A stretch of DNA of 14,151 nucleotides from Candidatus Falkowbacteria bacterium RIFCSPLOWO2_02_FULL_45_15 (lineage in GTDB: Bacteria > Patescibacteriota > Patescibacteriia > Patescibacteriales > XYC2-FULL-47-12). This document shows, in pieces, positions 4,792 through 10,989 of this stretch. The notes beneath the pieces are model-generated. The model was not told where the DNA came from and did not search any database. It was given only the letters and a program-made list of their open reading frames with translations. Location of the stretch: the NCBI GenBank assembly GCA_001777995.1, contig MFFV01000041.1:5111-19261 (forward strand), written 5' to 3'. Each line of letters begins with the position of its first letter. Position 1 is the first letter of the stretch. A program made the position numbers and the translations under genes.

Positions 4792-6990
4792 TTATTTGCA
4801 TTCTTTATTTGAGCATTTCTCTCCGTCTTTACTCTCAACCATTAAAGAGCCGCACTTAGAACACTTTTGCCCGGTTGGCTTTCCCCAAAGCGTGAATTTG
4901 CATTTAGGGTAGCCGGAACAGCCGTAGAAAAATCCCCGGCGGCTGCGTTTGCGGGTAATTTCGCCCGAGCCGCATTGGGGGCAAGGAATGCCGGTGCCGT
5001 TGGTATTTAAGATGAATTTGCATTGGGGGTAATTTGAACAAGCCATAAACGGGCCGTATTTGCTTATTTTGGCAACGAGCGGCGAACCGCACTCGGGACA
5101 TTTTTGCCCTTCATATTTAACCGCAAATTTTTTTAATTCTTCGCTGTCCTTAGTTCCATCGCGGTCTTTGTCGCCGCTATTCAAGTTTTTAGTGTTTTTA
5201 CATTCCGGATAATTGGTGCAGGCCAAAAATTTTCCGTAACGGCCCATTTTTATCACCATAGGCGAACCGCATTTCTCGCAGGTTTCGTCAGTTTTTTCCT
5301 CGGTCAGCTCTTTTTTAGAGAGTTCTTTGCGCTTTTGTTCCAAATTTTTGGCGAAAGGCTCGTAGAAGTTGTCAATAATTTTTTGCCATTCCTTGCCGCC
5401 GCGCGCGATATCGTCTAAATTTTCTTCCATCTCGGCGGTAAATTGGTAGTCAACGATTTCCGGGAAATGTTTAACCAGCACGTCATTGACGACCAAGGCG
5501 ATTTCAGTGGGCGCCAGCTTTTTATTTTGGTCGCGTTCCACGTAATTGCGCTCAATAACGGTAGAAATGGTCGGCGCGTAAGTTGACGGCCGGCCAATGC
5601 CGTATTTTTCCATCGCTTTCACGAGCGTTGCGTCCGAGTAGCGCGCGGGCGGTTCGGTAAAATGCTGGGCGGCGATGATTTTTTCTAAATTTAATTTTTC
5701 TTTGGCCGTTACGGCGGGCAAGATATTTTCTTTGGCGCTTTGCGGGTAAATTTTCAAGTAGCCGTCAAAGACGATAGTCTGGCCGTTAGCGCGCAGTTGA
5801 TATTGCCGGTTGCTTTTGGCGTCAACCGTAATAGTAGTGTTGTCCATAACCGCCGCCGCCGCCTGCGCCGCTAGCGCGCGTTGCCAGATCAGCTGGTATA
5901 ATTTTTTTTGCCGCGCGTCAAATTCTGCCGGCAAATCTTCCGCGCGCGTTGCCGCGTCAGTGGGGCGAATAGCTTCGTGCGCTTCCTGCGCGTTTTTGGT
6001 TTTTGATTTGTAGGCCGGCGGGTTGGCCGGCAAGTACTGACGGCCAAAATTATCTTTGATGTAGCCGCGCGCGGCGGAGACGAACTGCGCCGCTAAATTA
6101 ACCGAATCGGTGCGCATGTAGGTGATAAAGCCATGCTCGTATAACGTTTGTGCGAGCATCATCGTTTGTTTGGCGCTGTAGCCAAAGCGCGCGTTGGCGG
6201 TTTGCTGCAGCGTCGCGGTCGTGAACGGAGGCAGGGGCTTTTTGGCGGTTTGTTTTTTAATGACGTCAGCCACGCTGAAAGCCGCCCGGGCTAAATCCGC
6301 CTTGATGTTTTCCGCCTGCTCTTTATTTCTTATCGCTAATTTATCTAAAGTTTTGCCGCCAATCGCGATTAAAGCGGCGCTCAATTTTTCCGCCGCCGCG
6401 GTCGTTAACAGCGCTTCTATGCTCCAATACTCTTCTATGGCAAAGGCTTTGATTTCCCGTTCGCGCTCCACAATCAGGCGCACGGCTACCGACTGTACGC
6501 GGCCGGCGGACAGCCCTTTGGCTATTTTAACCCAAAGCAACGGCGAAAGTTTGTAGCCGACCAGCCGGTCTAAAACGCGGCGCGCTTGCTGGGCGTTCAC
6601 CAAATTCATATCCAGCCCGCGCGGGTTTTTTAGCGCTTCGGCAATCGCGTTTTTAGTAATTTCATGAAAAGCAATCCGTTTGATTTTATCAGGCTTTAAT
6701 TTTAGGGCGCGCGACAGATGCCAGGAGATGGCTTCTCCTTCGCGGTCCTCGTCGGTCGCGAGCACGACGCCGTCCGCTTTATTCGCCAGCTCCTTTAAAC
6801 GCGCGACGGTCGCTTTCGCTTTCGGGGGAATAACATAAGTCGGTTCATAGTTGTCGTTAAGGTCAACGCCCAATTCTTTTTGCGGCAAATCCATAATATG
6901 GCCAAAAGAAGATTCCACGCGGAAATCTTTCCCTAAAAATTTTTGAATAGTTTTGGCTTTGGTGGGAGATTCCACTATTACTAGATTCAT
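4792..6990 (-). CDS. topA: DNA topoisomerase I (type IA), with four C-terminal zinc ribbons
   Basis: 732 residues from the ATG at 6990. A TTG five codons upstream is in frame, but MNLVIVESPTKAK is the standard TopA beginning. It relaxes negative supercoils by cutting one strand through a 5'-phosphotyrosine link. The TOPRIM domain has Glu7 and DEDREGE (80-86) for Mg2+ binding. GRVQSVA (163-169) and the catalytic FITYMRTDS with Tyr291 follow, then the EKYGIGRPSTYAPTI block (461-475). C-terminal zinc ribbons lie at Cys571/574/591/597, 631/634/651/657, 670/673/691/697 and a shortened fourth at 710/713/726/731. Between the first and second ribbon is an EF-hand-like loop, DKDRDGTKDSEE (607-618), which is unexpected here. 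dprA lies upstream across a large palindrome; dprA and topA adjacency is common in bacteria. Confidence 0.97.
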   Translation of the reverse strand: MNLVIVESPTKAKTIQKFLGKDFRVESSFGHIMDLPQKELGVDLNDNYEPTYVIPPKAKATVARLKELANKADGVVLATDEDREGEAISWHLSRALKLKPDKIKRIAFHEITKNAIAEALKNPRGLDMNLVNAQQARRVLDRLVGYKLSPLLWVKIAKGLSAGRVQSVAVRLIVEREREIKAFAIEEYWSIEALLTTAAAEKLSAALIAIGGKTLDKLAIRNKEQAENIKADLARAAFSVADVIKKQTAKKPLPPFTTATLQQTANARFGYSAKQTMMLAQTLYEHGFITYMRTDSVNLAAQFVSAARGYIKDNFGRQYLPANPPAYKSKTKNAQEAHEAIRPTDAATRAEDLPAEFDARQKKLYQLIWQRALAAQAAAAVMDNTTITVDAKSNRQYQLRANGQTIVFDGYLKIYPQSAKENILPAVTAKEKLNLEKIIAAQHFTEPPARYSDATLVKAMEKYGIGRPSTYAPTISTVIERNYVERDQNKKLAPTEIALVVNDVLVKHFPEIVDYQFTAEMEENLDDIARGGKEWQKIIDNFYEPFAKNLEQKRKELSKKELTEEKTDETCEKCGSPMVIKMGRYGKFLACTNYPECKNTKNLNSGDKDRDGTKDSEELKKFAVKYEGQKCPECGSPLVAKISKYGPFMACSNYPQCKFILNTNGTGIPCPQCGSGEITRKRSRRGFFYGCSGYPKCKFTLWGKPTGQKCSKCGSLMVESKDGEKCSNKECK

Positions 6991-6996
6991 AAAATC

Positions 6997-7074
6997 AATT
7001 ATCAATTAAAAATTACAAATTACGAATTAATAATTTTTACTCAATTCGTAATTGATAATTCGTAATTGATAATT
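6997..7074. repeat. large AT-rich inverted repeat filling the dprA-topA gap
   Basis: Two 32-bp arms (6997-7028 and 7043-7074) match at 28 of 32 positions as inverted repeats around a 14-base loop. The arms are built from repeats of AATTCGTAATTGATAATT-like units. They run from seven bases before the topA start (- strand sense) to the stop codon of dprA, so the whole 82-bp gap is essentially one hairpin. Confidence 0.85.
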
Positions 7075-8191
7075 ACGCCAGCACATAATTTCCTCCTCCC
7101 AAACTGCGAACGTATCCTTTCAGTTCCATAGTTAATAAGGTAGCATTTACGGTCGCGGTGTCAAGTTTGGCGAGGCGGGCAAGCTGATTAATATGCGCTG
7201 ACTCGTGGCTTAAAACAGAAATCATTTTTTGTTCGGCAGCCGTGGCCGGCATTATTTTTTGGTTTTGGGTGAGGCTGGCGATATTTTCCAACTCAAACGT
7301 TTCCATAATTTCTTCCGCGCAGCTAACCGCCCGCGCGCCCGTTTTAATTAAGTTATTAGTGCCGACGGAATTAGGGTTAAAAATAGATCCGGGGACGGCA
7401 AAAACTTCGCGATTTTGCTCCAAAGCGCATTGCGCGGTGATGAGCGCGCCTGATTCCGCCGAAGCCTCGATGATTAAAGTGCCGAGCGAGAGGCCGGAAA
7501 TAAGGCGGTTGCGCTGGGGGAAGTGATGTTTGAGCGCGGGGGTGCCGTAAGGGTATTCGGACATCAGCAGCCCGCCGCGCGCTAAAATTTTTTCCGCCAG
7601 CTGGCGATTGGTGGCGGGGTAAATGTTTTGCCGGTCCAGCCCCGAGCCCAGAACGGCGATAGTTTTGCCTTTACTGTCTAAGCAGGACAAGTGCGCCAAA
7701 GCGTCAATGCCGAGCGCGAGGCCGCTCACGATAACTAAGCCGGCGGCGGCGAGCCGGCTGACCAAACTTTGGACCGCTTGCCGGCCGTAAGAAGTATATT
7801 TGCGCGAGCCGACGACAGCCAGGCAAAAGTTAATGCTGTCCGGCAACTCGCCCCGACAGTACAGTACCGGCGGAGCGTCATAAATTTCTTTCAGGAGCCG
7901 GGGGTAACTGTCGTCAGGCAGGGCAATGGCTTTTATTTTTTCGTTCGCAAGTTTCGCCATTTCGGTTTCCGGCTCTATCGTTTGGCGGTGGCTGATAAAT
8001 TCCGCGGCCACTCCTGCGTCAATGCCGGCGGCGCGCAATTCAGCGGCTCCCGCTCGCCAGGCGGTTCGCATATCGGGAAAATATTTGCGCAAGTAGAAGA
8101 ATCGCTTGGGGCCGAACTTGGCAAAAGTGGATAGCGCTACCCAATAAGGCAAATCAGCGGTAATATTAGACGGATTTGGCGAGGTTGACAT
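7073..8191 (-). CDS. dprA: DNA processing protein DprA (Smf)
   Basis: 372 residues, normal length. An N-terminal helical SAM/HhH-like region (about 15-70) precedes the Rossmann-like DprA core with VVGSRKYTSYG (126-136), SGLALGIDALAH (156-167), AVLGSGLD (179-186), FPQRNRLISGLS (224-235), SGALITA (247-253) and PGSIFNP (268-274). A C-terminal winged-helix segment (about 315-372) ends the protein. DprA binds incoming single-stranded DNA during natural transformation and loads RecA. The full set of motifs suggests a working protein. The start ATG has no Shine-Dalgarno sequence, and I found no convincing promoter in the 515-bp gap upstream. Transcription probably continues into topA across the palindrome at 6997-7074. 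Confidence 0.96.
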   Translation of the reverse strand: MSTSPNPSNITADLPYWVALSTFAKFGPKRFFYLRKYFPDMRTAWRAGAAELRAAGIDAGVAAEFISHRQTIEPETEMAKLANEKIKAIALPDDSYPRLLKEIYDAPPVLYCRGELPDSINFCLAVVGSRKYTSYGRQAVQSLVSRLAAAGLVIVSGLALGIDALAHLSCLDSKGKTIAVLGSGLDRQNIYPATNRQLAEKILARGGLLMSEYPYGTPALKHHFPQRNRLISGLSLGTLIIEASAESGALITAQCALEQNREVFAVPGSIFNPNSVGTNNLIKTGARAVSCAEEIMETFELENIASLTQNQKIMPATAAEQKMISVLSHESAHINQLARLAKLDTATVNATLLTMELKGYVRSLGGGNYVLA

Positions 8192-8226
8192 AGAAAAATT
8201 ATTTTGGTAAGATGAAATATCACGGA

Positions 8227-8286
8227 AATTACTAATTTCTAATATTTAGTTGCGATGCGTTGGAATTTAGTTAGGCATTAGTAATT
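8227..8286. repeat. inverted repeat, left part of the 515-bp pth-dprA gap
   Basis: Arms 8227-8242 and 8271-8286 pair at 14 of 16 positions (AATTACTAATTTCTAA with TTAGGCATTAGTAATT) around a 28-base loop. This is the first of several inverted repeats in the gap 8192-8706, which contains no gene on either strand that I can support. Confidence 0.6.
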
Positions 8287-8309
8287 AAAAGTTAGGAATT
8301 ATTTTTACC

Positions 8310-8411
8310 GTCCATCTTCCTACTTGCCAAAGGGCTTAGGGGCGATAAGTGGTTCTCCTCCTTGACCATTTACGTTTCTATAGTTCCTTGCCGGTAAGTA
8401 GGAAAATGGAT
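8310..8411. repeat. long hairpin of about 100 bp, unidentified
   Basis: The arm CCATCTTCCTACTTGCC (8312-8328) pairs with 8393-8409 at 15 of 17 positions plus one G-U on the + strand, and the flanking bases extend it to about 19 pairs. An inner hairpin, AAGTGGT with ACCATTT (8347-8353 and 8365-8371), is also possible. The size recalls a small SRP RNA, but the SRP core signature (GGUCAGG and GGAAGG-AGCAGCC type) is absent on both strands. It could be a repeat or a structured RNA. Confidence 0.5.
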
Positions 8412-8438
8412 AGTAAGTTTGTTCTTTATTAATTTTGC

Positions 8439-8588
8439 GGAGCGTGTTAGGGTTACAGCTACCATAAGCTATCTCGAGGAGAGACGAGACCCCATACACG
8501 CTCCCAAATTCTTAGGAGCGAACAATTGATGTGCTGGGGAATGCTCTTGCATGTCCATTCTTCACACTCAATTGTTTCGCTCCTTTTT
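8439..8588 (+). ncRNA. candidate structured RNA with two hairpins, unidentified
   Basis: Hairpin 1 closes with GGAGCGTGT (8439-8447) and ACACGCTCC (8496-8504), perfect over 9 bp. Inside are GGG/CCC (8450-8452 with 8490-8493) and TCTCG/CGAGA (8472-8476 with 8485-8489). Hairpin 2 runs from AGGAGCG (8514-8520) to CGCTCCT (8578-8584) and ends in a T-run. GGAGCG and CGCTCC each occur twice, so the right arm of hairpin 1 could pair with the left arm of hairpin 2 instead. No coding sequence follows on +, so an upstream leader role on this strand is not evident. It does not show tmRNA, SRP, RNase P or T-box signatures. I found no convincing promoter upstream. Confidence 0.45.
8514..8588 (+). terminator. 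intrinsic terminator ending the candidate RNA
   Basis: AGGAGCGAA/TTCGCTCCT (9 bp), CAATTGA/TCAATTG (7 bp) and TGTG/CACA (4 bp) stack into a stem of 20 pairs with two single-base bulges. The run TTTTTATTATT follows at 8584. The T-tract is on the + side only, which sets the direction of transcription. Confidence 0.65.
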
Positions 8589-8618
8589 ATTATTCAAGTA
8601 GCTGTTACGGACTAAAGT

Positions 8619-8690
8619 CGTTTGCGAACTTTTAATACGAATTTTCTCCGCATATTTAGATGTTCCTGCAACTATGCGAATGCCGCGAAT
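8619..8690. repeat. dispersed repeat, copy 1
   Basis: The left part (CGTTTGCGAAC, then TTAATACGAATTTT) resembles 13347-13375. The right part 8667-8690 is the exact reverse complement, over 24 bases, of 13473-13496. The element is therefore present twice in the window, 4.7 kb apart, with its halves in different relative orientation. Confidence 0.75.
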
Positions 8691-8706
8691 AAGGAAATCG
8701 TTTATC

Positions 8707-9273
8707 TTAATATCTTATTATTTTAATCATACTTTCAACTAATTCGGGGATAATTTTTTCTAACCTTTCTTTTTCTGCTCGTGAAAATTTTTCCAGCACG
8801 AATTTATCCGGCGGAACTTTGGCGCGCAGCAGTTCGTTAGCGATGCCGACGCGCAGGCGAATGAAATTTTGCGTTTTGAGCGCGTCGATGATTGATTGCA
8901 CGCCGCGGTGGCCGGCGGCAGAGCGTCCGGTTTGAATTTTGAATTTTTCTAAAGGCAAATCAATGTCGTCGTGGATGACGATAAGTTTATTTGACAGGTC
9001 AGAATGGCGCGCCGTCAAAATGCCTAAAGTTTTGGGCAAAATTTTATAATAATCTAAAAGCGCGCGCGCCGCTTGCCCGGAATTGTTCATAAAAGTTTGC
9101 GGCTTTACCAACATAATACTCTCCCTTTCCGCTAGCTTTGCGTTAAATTTTTTATTTTGCCGCCAGGTTAAACCAAGCCGTTCGGCTAAAGCGTCAACGA
9201 CCATGAAACCGACATTATGGCGGCTGTGGCGGTATTTTGCGCCCGGGTTGCCCAGACCGAAGATAAATAGCAT
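8707..9273 (-). CDS. pth: peptidyl-tRNA hydrolase
   Basis: 188 residues. Pth recycles peptidyl-tRNA that drops off the ribosome by cleaving the peptide-tRNA ester. Visible motifs are FGLGNPG (5-11), the catalytic RHNVGF with His19, KPQTFMNNSG (57-66), HDDIDLP (101-107, Asp102 matching the usual catalytic-site Asp), GRSAAGHRGVQSI (116-128) and RLRVGI (139-144). Between YYKI and HDDIDLP there are 22 residues where about 8 are usual, so a segment of roughly 14 residues (about 81-95, KTLGILTARHSDLSN) is extra. Its DNA (8991-9018) is bounded by TTGAC and GTCAA. The gene follows der by 68 bp and is probably cotranscribed with it. The start is preceded by A/T-rich sequence with no Shine-Dalgarno. 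Confidence 0.95.
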   Translation of the reverse strand: MLFIFGLGNPGAKYRHSRHNVGFMVVDALAERLGLTWRQNKKFNAKLAERESIMLVKPQTFMNNSGQAARALLDYYKILPKTLGILTARHSDLSNKLIVIHDDIDLPLEKFKIQTGRSAAGHRGVQSIIDALKTQNFIRLRVGIANELLRAKVPPDKFVLEKFSRAEKERLEKIIPELVESMIKIIRY

Positions 9274-9341
9274 AAAGTTGAAATTAGTTGTTTGGAAAAT
9301 AGAAATTAGTAACGGAAATCAGATTGCTTAACAACTGCTTT

Positions 9342-10823
9342 CTAATGGGTCTTGACGTATATTTTCACCGGCGTCCCGATGAGTTTGAATTCCTGCCGCA
9401 GCCTATTTTCCAAATAAGTTACGTAAGTGTCTTTCAGCCCGCTTTTAGATTTGACGCGCAGGTCAAACCCCGGCGGGTTAGTGGTCGTTTGGGTCAAGGC
9501 GATGAGTTTCGGCCGGGGCAGGCGCCGCTTAAAAATGCCGCGCGCTTTTTGGTTAGACAGCGGCGGCGCGTGCCGGGCGGCGCCGGGCAGGAACAGTTTT
9601 AATTCCGCCGCGGCGATTTGCGCGCGCCGCGCGCGCGCCGACTCTAAAATCAAGTCCAGCAGCTGATTGATTTTTGTTTTGTTTTGGGCGGACAGAAAAA
9701 TTACCGGCGCCAAAGCCACAAACGGCAGTTTAGCGCGCAACCACGCCGCGTATTTTTTACTGTCGCGCTCCGGCACTTTGTCCCATTTATTGGCGACGAT
9801 GATTAAGTTTGTTTTATTGCTTAAAATTTCTTCCACTAATTTCGTTTCCTGATGGCTCGTGGCATCGGCGATATCAATCACTAACAGGGCAATGTCGGCG
9901 TATTTAATGACCGCCTTGCTTTTAGCCACGCCCTTAGCGATGAACTCTTCTTTTGTTTTTTTCGATTTAGCTTTAATAATGCCCGCCGTGTCCATCAGAG
10001 TAATTCTTTGGCCTTGATACTCAACCGTAATGTCATTGGGCTCGCGCGTGGTATGCGGCTCCGAACTGACGATGAATTTATTGGCGCCGATGACGGCGTT
10101 AAGCAGGGTGGATTTGCCGACATTGGGGCGGCCGACGATTGCCACCTTAATTTCAGGAGTTATGTCATCCCCGTCCCGCAGTACTGCGGGACGGGGGTCT
10201 CGTGTCTCTAGTGCCAATGTCGGGATTCCCGCCTGCGCGGGAATGACAGCTGATATTTTTTTGCAAATTTCATCCAGCAAATCTCCCGTGCCCGAGCCGT
10301 TGGTCGCGGAAATCGGCAGCGGCTCGCCTAAAGACAGGCGATAAAATGAAGCAATTTCGCCTCGTAATTTCGGGGTGTCGGCTTTGTTAGCGACTAATAA
10401 CACCGGCTGACGGCTGATCAGGCGCTTAAGCAAAAGCGCCATCACCTTATCCTGCTCCATTATCCCCGTCCGGCTGTCAACTAAAAATAAAATCAAATCA
10501 GCGGCGGTTAAATATTCTTTAACCTTAAGCTGAACTAAATTATTAATGTCAGTCGCGTCGATGTTTAACCGCTTCAGCTTATTTTTACCGCTTAAAAATT
10601 TTGTGTGCAAAATTCCGCCCGTGTCGATTAATTGGAAAGACGCCCCCTGCCAGTGGACGGTGCCGACATTGCTATCGCGCGTGGTGCCGGCGCGCGCTGA
10701 AACTAAAGCGTGTTGAGTGTCGGTGAGTTTATTGAACAGAGTGGATTTGCCGACGTTCGTCCGGCCGAAGAGGACGACGGTAGGTAGGGGAGAGGAAACT
10801 ATTTTAATGCTGGAATTTTGCAT
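9342..10823 (-). CDS. der: ribosome biogenesis GTPase Der (EngA), with an in-frame repeat insertion
   Basis: 493 residues, longer than the usual 430-460. Der has two tandem GTPase domains and a KH-like domain and acts in 50S subunit maturation. Domain 1 has GRTNVGKST (20-28), DTGG (67-70), NKAD (146-149) and SAT (172-174). Domain 2 has GRPNVGKST (231-239), DTAG (278-281), NKWD (345-348) and SAQ (378-380). The KH-like part is about 405-490. The inter-domain linker (about 192-221) reads VIPAQAGIPTLALET and onward, which is the translation of the palindromic element at 10163-10248. All nucleotide-binding motifs are intact and the frame is kept, so the protein is probably functional. The ATG at 10823 follows an A/T-rich leader; the upstream gap holds a MITE-like repeat. 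Confidence 0.96.
   Translation of the reverse strand: MQNSSIKIVSSPLPTVVLFGRTNVGKSTLFNKLTDTQHALVSARAGTTRDSNVGTVHWQGASFQLIDTGGILHTKFLSGKNKLKRLNIDATDINNLVQLKVKEYLTAADLILFLVDSRTGIMEQDKVMALLLKRLISRQPVLLVANKADTPKLRGEIASFYRLSLGEPLPISATNGSGTGDLLDEICKKISAVIPAQAGIPTLALETRDPRPAVLRDGDDITPEIKVAIVGRPNVGKSTLLNAVIGANKFIVSSEPHTTREPNDITVEYQGQRITLMDTAGIIKAKSKKTKEEFIAKGVAKSKAVIKYADIALLVIDIADATSHQETKLVEEILSNKTNLIIVANKWDKVPERDSKKYAAWLRAKLPFVALAPVIFLSAQNKTKINQLLDLILESARARRAQIAAAELKLFLPGAARHAPPLSNQKARGIFKRRLPRPKLIALTQTTTNPPGFDLRVKSKSGLKDTYVTYLENRLRQEFKLIGTPVKIYVKTH
10163..10248. repeat. 86-bp palindromic element inserted in frame in der
   Basis: Ends are inverted: TGTCATCCCC (10163) against TGTCATTCCC read from 10248 backwards, 9 of 10 identical. 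Inside is a perfect 28-bp palindrome (10169-10196, half-site CCCCGTCCCGCAGT) and a second hairpin, ATTCCCGC/GCGGGAAT (10225-10232 with 10237-10244). The - strand reading gives VIPAQAGIP, the well-known translation of this type of dispersed GTCATTCCCGC repeat. The element is clearly GC-richer than surrounding sequence. Confidence 0.9.
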
Positions 10824-10846
10824 AATTATATTGCTAAATTGTTACA

Positions 10847-10988
10847 TTGTTAAATTATTCACCCCTCTGGCGCAGGGTGCCGCCTCCCCTTATAAAGGGG
10901 AGGAATAATGCGGAATAATAATGTTAAATCGGTATTTATTCCCTTCCTTTAATAAGGAGGGGACAGGGGGAGGCAAATAATTTAACAA
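10847..10988. repeat. MITE-like element between the LCP gene and der
   Basis: Perfect 13-bp terminal inverted repeats (TTGTTAAATTATT at 10847-10859, its complement at 10976-10988) enclose 142 bp. Inside are a perfect hairpin CCTCCCCTT/AAGGGGAGG (10883-10903), a second hairpin CCTTCCTT/AAGGAGGG (about 10942-10961, one G-T pair) and an inner pair GCCTCCCC/GGGGAGGC (10882-10889 with 10967-10974). No coding capacity. It fills nearly the entire 166-bp gap and ends one base before the LCP stop codon. Confidence 0.7.
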
Positions 10989-10989
10989 T

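Noticed and set aside
8310..8411. Small SRP RNA (4.5S)
   Set aside because: Length and single-hairpin shape fit, but the conserved apical loop sequence is not present on either strand.
8439..8588. Riboswitch or attenuator of a downstream gene
   Set aside because: The terminator tail fixes the + strand, and the next gene in that direction (pth) is on the opposite strand.
10825..10853. TTAACA-17-TATAAT promoter on - in front of der
   Set aside because: Spacing is perfect, but the -10 ends one base before the ATG, so the transcript would start inside or after the start codon, and no later in-frame start is evident. Its position overlaps the end of the MITE-like repeat. Kept only as a remark.
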